Shown piece after piece: positions 14,205-16,521 of a stretch of 16,521 bases of DNA (within the stretch, counting starts at the first letter, position 1; every line of letters starts with the position of its first letter). The notes under the pieces are model-generated. The model searched no databases. It had not been told where the DNA came from and saw nothing but the letters and a program-made list of their open reading frames with translations. This stretch comes from CAZXEU01 sp964639665. Lineage in GTDB: Bacteria > Bacteroidota > Rhodothermia > Rhodothermales > Bin80. The DNA lies in assembly GCA_964639665.1 (NCBI GenBank), contig CAZXEU010000206.1:1-16521 (forward strand), given 5' to 3'. The translations under genes were made by a program, and so were the position numbers.

Positions 14205-16427
14205 ATGACCTCGAATAGCCGAAACGCTCCGCACGCGGATGAACGCCTGGCTGCTGTCGCGCATCCTTCCGCACACCGGGTGCCACCTCAGGCTGTCGAA
14301 GTGGAAAAGGCCATACTTGGCGCCATGCTCCTTGAGCATGGCGCGATTCCTCGGGCCATCGAAGTGCTGGTGCCGGACGCCTTCTACCGACCTGAGCACG
14401 AGCGAATCTACCAAGCCGCTCTCGGCCTGTTTGAGGCAGGAAGCCCCGTAGACATAATCACACTGGCCGAGGAATTGCGGCAGCGCGAACAGCTTGACGC
14501 CGTAGGAGGCGCGCCCTACCTCGCAGAGCTCGCCGACGGCGTTGCTTCCGCAGCCAACGTTGAGTACCACGCCCGCATAGTTTCGGAGAAGGCCTTGCTG
14601 CGAAAATTGATCAGCACCATGACGCAGCGCATCGCAGAGGCCTATGACAGCGGCGCCGACGCGTTCGAGCTCCTGGATAGCGCCGAAAGCGACATATTCG
14701 GCATATCCGAGTCACCACTGAGGCGCGGTGCAAGTTCGCTGAAGAGCGTCCTGAAGGATACACTCACCCACCTGGAGTCCATTCACGGCCAGCGCGGCGG
14801 CATTACGGGTGTACCCAGCGGTTTTCGTAAACTGGACGACATTACCGGCGGCTGGCAGAATTCCGACCTCATTATCATTGCAGCGCGCCCCTCGATGGGC
14901 AAGTGCCTCGCGCACGACGCCGGAATCCTGCTGTCGGACGGCTCGGTCCGGTCCATTGCCGATATCTGCGCTACACAAAGGGCAGAAGTGCTTACGCTGG
15001 GCGACTGCGCCCGCTTTCGCGTTGCGCAGCCGTCCGATTTTATCTTTGACGGACTGAAGCCGGTCTTCCGCGTCACAACGCGACTCGGCCGGCAAGTGGA
15101 CACCACGCTGACACATCCATTCTTGACCCCAGAACGGGACTGGCTGCCGCTCTCCGCCCTGCGCCCTGGCGACAGCATTGCCGTGCCGCGCCGCCTTCCG
15201 GTATTCGGCTCGGAGAATCGGGATGCGCACTACCTCGAATCTGTCGCCCAATCGCTGACCTGTGTGCCGGCAGGTCGGGGCGTCGGCTCCGTTGAGAGCC
15301 GCCGCGCATCCTTGCCCGAACCGATCCACAGGCTGTGCAAGGAGGACATGGCACAATTCCTTCGCCATTTGCTAGCACAGGCCGAGGGAGGTTGTTTCCT
15401 GGAGTTTGCAAATGACCGAGCTGCGCGCCAGATACAGCACCTCCTTGTTCGCTTCGGGATCCTGTCCCGCGTTTGGCAGGATGGCCGACTCCAGGTGGTC
15501 GAAGAGGACGCCGGCGCCTCGACAAGTGCACGAGGGGACGTGTACTTCGACCCCATTTCCTCGATTGATGCACTGGGCGTCAAGCCGGTTTACGATCTGA
15601 CTATCCCGGCTACGCACAATTTTGTCGCAAATGACGTCTGTGTGCACAATACGGCGCTTGCCCTGAACTGCGCCCGCAATGCCGCGCTAAACCGCGACCG
15701 GCCTACCGGCGTGGCCATCTTCTCACTGGAAATGAGTGCGCAGCAACTTGCCCAGCGCCTCCTGACGTCCGAGGCACGCGTGGATGCGCAGGAAGCGAGA
15801 ACCGGCCGCCTGACCACAGAAAGCTGGCGTGAACTGGCGCGCGCTGCCGGGCGACTGAATGATGCCCCTATTTTTGTTGACGATACCCCCGGGCTTGGCG
15901 TTCTCGAACTTCGTGCAAAATGCCGGCGCCTGAAGGCGGAGCACAATATCGGACTTGTACTTGTGGACTACCTGCAGCTTATGCAAGCCGCAATGGGCGC
16001 TAACCGCCAAGCAAACCGGGAACAGGAGATTGCCCAGATATCCCGCTCCCTTAAATCCCTCGCCAAGGAACTGGACGTACCCGTAATCGCGCTAAGCCAG
16101 CTCAGCCGGTCCGTGGAGAATCGCGGCGGAGACAAGCGGCCCCAGCTGTCAGACCTGCGAGAGAGTGGATCCATTGAGCAGGACGCAGACGTGGTGGCCT
16201 TTATATACCGTGCGGAGTATTACGGCTGGCTCACCGACGACAAGGGGCAATCGACGGAAGGCATTGCCGAGCTCATCATCCGAAAGCAGCGTAACGGCCC
16301 CACCGACACCGCGACACTAGCCTTCGTGCGCAAATATGCCGTCTTCGAGAACCTATTGCCGTTCCGGGCTGAAGCGCTACCGGCGGCAGGCACTGTCCCC
16401 GAGCTTGCCGAGGACAGTCCTTTCTGA
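14205..16427 (+). CDS. dnaB: Replicative DNA helicase DnaB, interrupted by an intein
   Basis: Hexameric 5'-3' helicase that drives the replication fork and is loaded at oriC by DnaA. The precursor is 740 residues; removing the 249-residue intein leaves 491, a normal DnaB. The N-terminal primase-binding domain starts at PPQAVEVEKAILGAMLLE. The RecA-like domain has Walker A as ARPSMGK then T after the intein, Walker B LVLVDYLQLM (around 587), ALSQLSR, and LRESGSIEQDADVVAFIYR. The start at 14205 follows the glycosylase stop; in-frame ATGs at 14169 and 14172 would overlap that gene by 23 or 20 bases. The SIEQDA site used by the Rhodothermus DnaB intein is uninterrupted. The stop lies two bases before the convergent tRNA-Cys CCA. 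Confidence 0.96.
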   Translation: MTSNSRNAPHADERLAAVAHPSAHRVPPQAVEVEKAILGAMLLEHGAIPRAIEVLVPDAFYRPEHERIYQAALGLFEAGSPVDIITLAEELRQREQLDAVGGAPYLAELADGVASAANVEYHARIVSEKALLRKLISTMTQRIAEAYDSGADAFELLDSAESDIFGISESPLRRGASSLKSVLKDTLTHLESIHGQRGGITGVPSGFRKLDDITGGWQNSDLIIIAARPSMGKCLAHDAGILLSDGSVRSIADICATQRAEVLTLGDCARFRVAQPSDFIFDGLKPVFRVTTRLGRQVDTTLTHPFLTPERDWLPLSALRPGDSIAVPRRLPVFGSENRDAHYLESVAQSLTCVPAGRGVGSVESRRASLPEPIHRLCKEDMAQFLRHLLAQAEGGCFLEFANDRAARQIQHLLVRFGILSRVWQDGRLQVVEEDAGASTSARGDVYFDPISSIDALGVKPVYDLTIPATHNFVANDVCVHNTALALNCARNAALNRDRPTGVAIFSLEMSAQQLAQRLLTSEARVDAQEARTGRLTTESWRELARAAGRLNDAPIFVDDTPGLGVLELRAKCRRLKAEHNIGLVLVDYLQLMQAAMGANRQANREQEIAQISRSLKSLAKELDVPVIALSQLSRSVENRGGDKRPQLSDLRESGSIEQDADVVAFIYRAEYYGWLTDDKGQSTEGIAELIIRKQRNGPTDTATLAFVRKYAVFENLLPFRAEALPAAGTVPELAEDSPF
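14904..15650 (+). mobile_element. DnaB intein inserted in the Walker A loop, with degenerate endonuclease
   Basis: A 249-residue in-frame protein intron that should excise and join ARPSMGK to TALALN. Seen: Cys1 in CLAHDAGILLSDG (block A), TLTHPFL with Thr68 and His71 (block B, TxxH), VYDLTIPATHNFVAND (block F, Asp231 at the usual position) and terminal VCVHN with His248-Asn249, followed by Thr as +1 residue. All class 1 splicing residues are present. The middle keeps AVPRRLPVFG and QFLRHLLAQAEGG...QHLLVRFGI, which resembles the second half of a LAGLIDADG endonuclease domain. The first LAGLIDADG helix is missing and the expected ATDG acidic motif reads AQAEGG, so homing activity is probably lost. 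Base composition is similar to the flanking helicase. Confidence 0.93.
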
Positions 16428-16429
16428 GC

Positions 16430-16503
16430 TGGAGGTGACGGGCGGATTCGAACCGCCGTACAAGGCTTTGCAGGCCTCTGCCTAACCACTCGGCCACGTC
16501 ACC
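16430..16503 (-). tRNA. tRNA-Cys (GCA)
   Basis: Read on the minus strand, the acceptor GGTGACG pairs with CGTCACC, followed by discriminator T and an encoded CCA (16430-16432). The anticodon loop CTGCAAA carries GCA (bases 16469-16471). The D-arm includes GGCCGAGTGGTTAGGC and the T-arm GGCGG-TTCGAAT-CCGCC. U73 plus GCA are the cysteine identity elements. It is convergent with dnaB, separated by two bases. Confidence 0.96.
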
Positions 16504-16521
16504 CTGTGGTTGCACGCCCGG

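Noticed and set aside
16165..16190. Second intein site in DnaB (SIEQDA motif)
   Set aside because: The motif reads continuously as LRESGSIEQDADVV; no insertion is present there.
16220..16515. Minus-strand frames across the tRNA-Cys gene and dnaB end
   Set aside because: They translate the tRNA and antisense dnaB; no independent evidence for coding.

Overview
The window is a 16.5 kb chromosomal segment built around a probable replication origin. It probably comes from the Rhodothermota/Bacteroidota side of the bacterial tree, for example a Rhodothermales-like organism. Three things support this: moderately high GC, few recognisable Shine-Dalgarno sequences, and the gene order DUF177-rpmF-plsX-fabH-fabD-fabG. 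The DnaB helicase also carries an intein, and inteins in DnaB are known from Rhodothermus and Salinibacter. The phylum call is an inference; 16S rRNA or marker-protein placement would settle it.

Left arm (1-4320, minus strand): a lipid-synthesis operon transcribed away from the origin. It encodes a YceD/DUF177 protein, ribosomal protein L32, PlsX, FabH, FabD and the first 155 codons of FabG, which runs off the window edge. It couples a ribosomal protein gene to fatty-acid initiation and phosphatidic-acid precursor supply.

Origin (4321-4949): 629 non-coding bases between the divergent operon and dnaA. It holds two tandem TTGTCCAC-type DnaA boxes one helical turn apart, a third consensus box, an AT-rich stretch and promoter-like motifs.

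Right arm (4950-16427, plus strand): dnaA and dnaN, then a translation block (rplM, rpsI, rpsB, tsf, frr, tRNA-Ser), then gmk, coaBC, a family-4-like uracil-DNA glycosylase and dnaB. A tRNA-Cys gene on the minus strand faces dnaB at the right end. Initiator, sliding clamp and replicative helicase therefore lie within 12 kb, mixed with translation and nucleotide/CoA genes.

Most notable points: (1) DnaB is split in its Walker A loop by a 249-residue intein whose homing endonuclease looks decayed. (2) The uracil-DNA glycosylase appears to have lost all four Fe-S cysteine positions typical of family 4. (3) pyrH is absent from its usual place between tsf and frr, where a 368 bp non-coding stretch with a perfect 14 bp hairpin lies instead. 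(4) A 94 nt nested inverted-repeat element sits between tRNA-Ser and gmk. No CRISPR array, insertion sequence or phage gene was seen.
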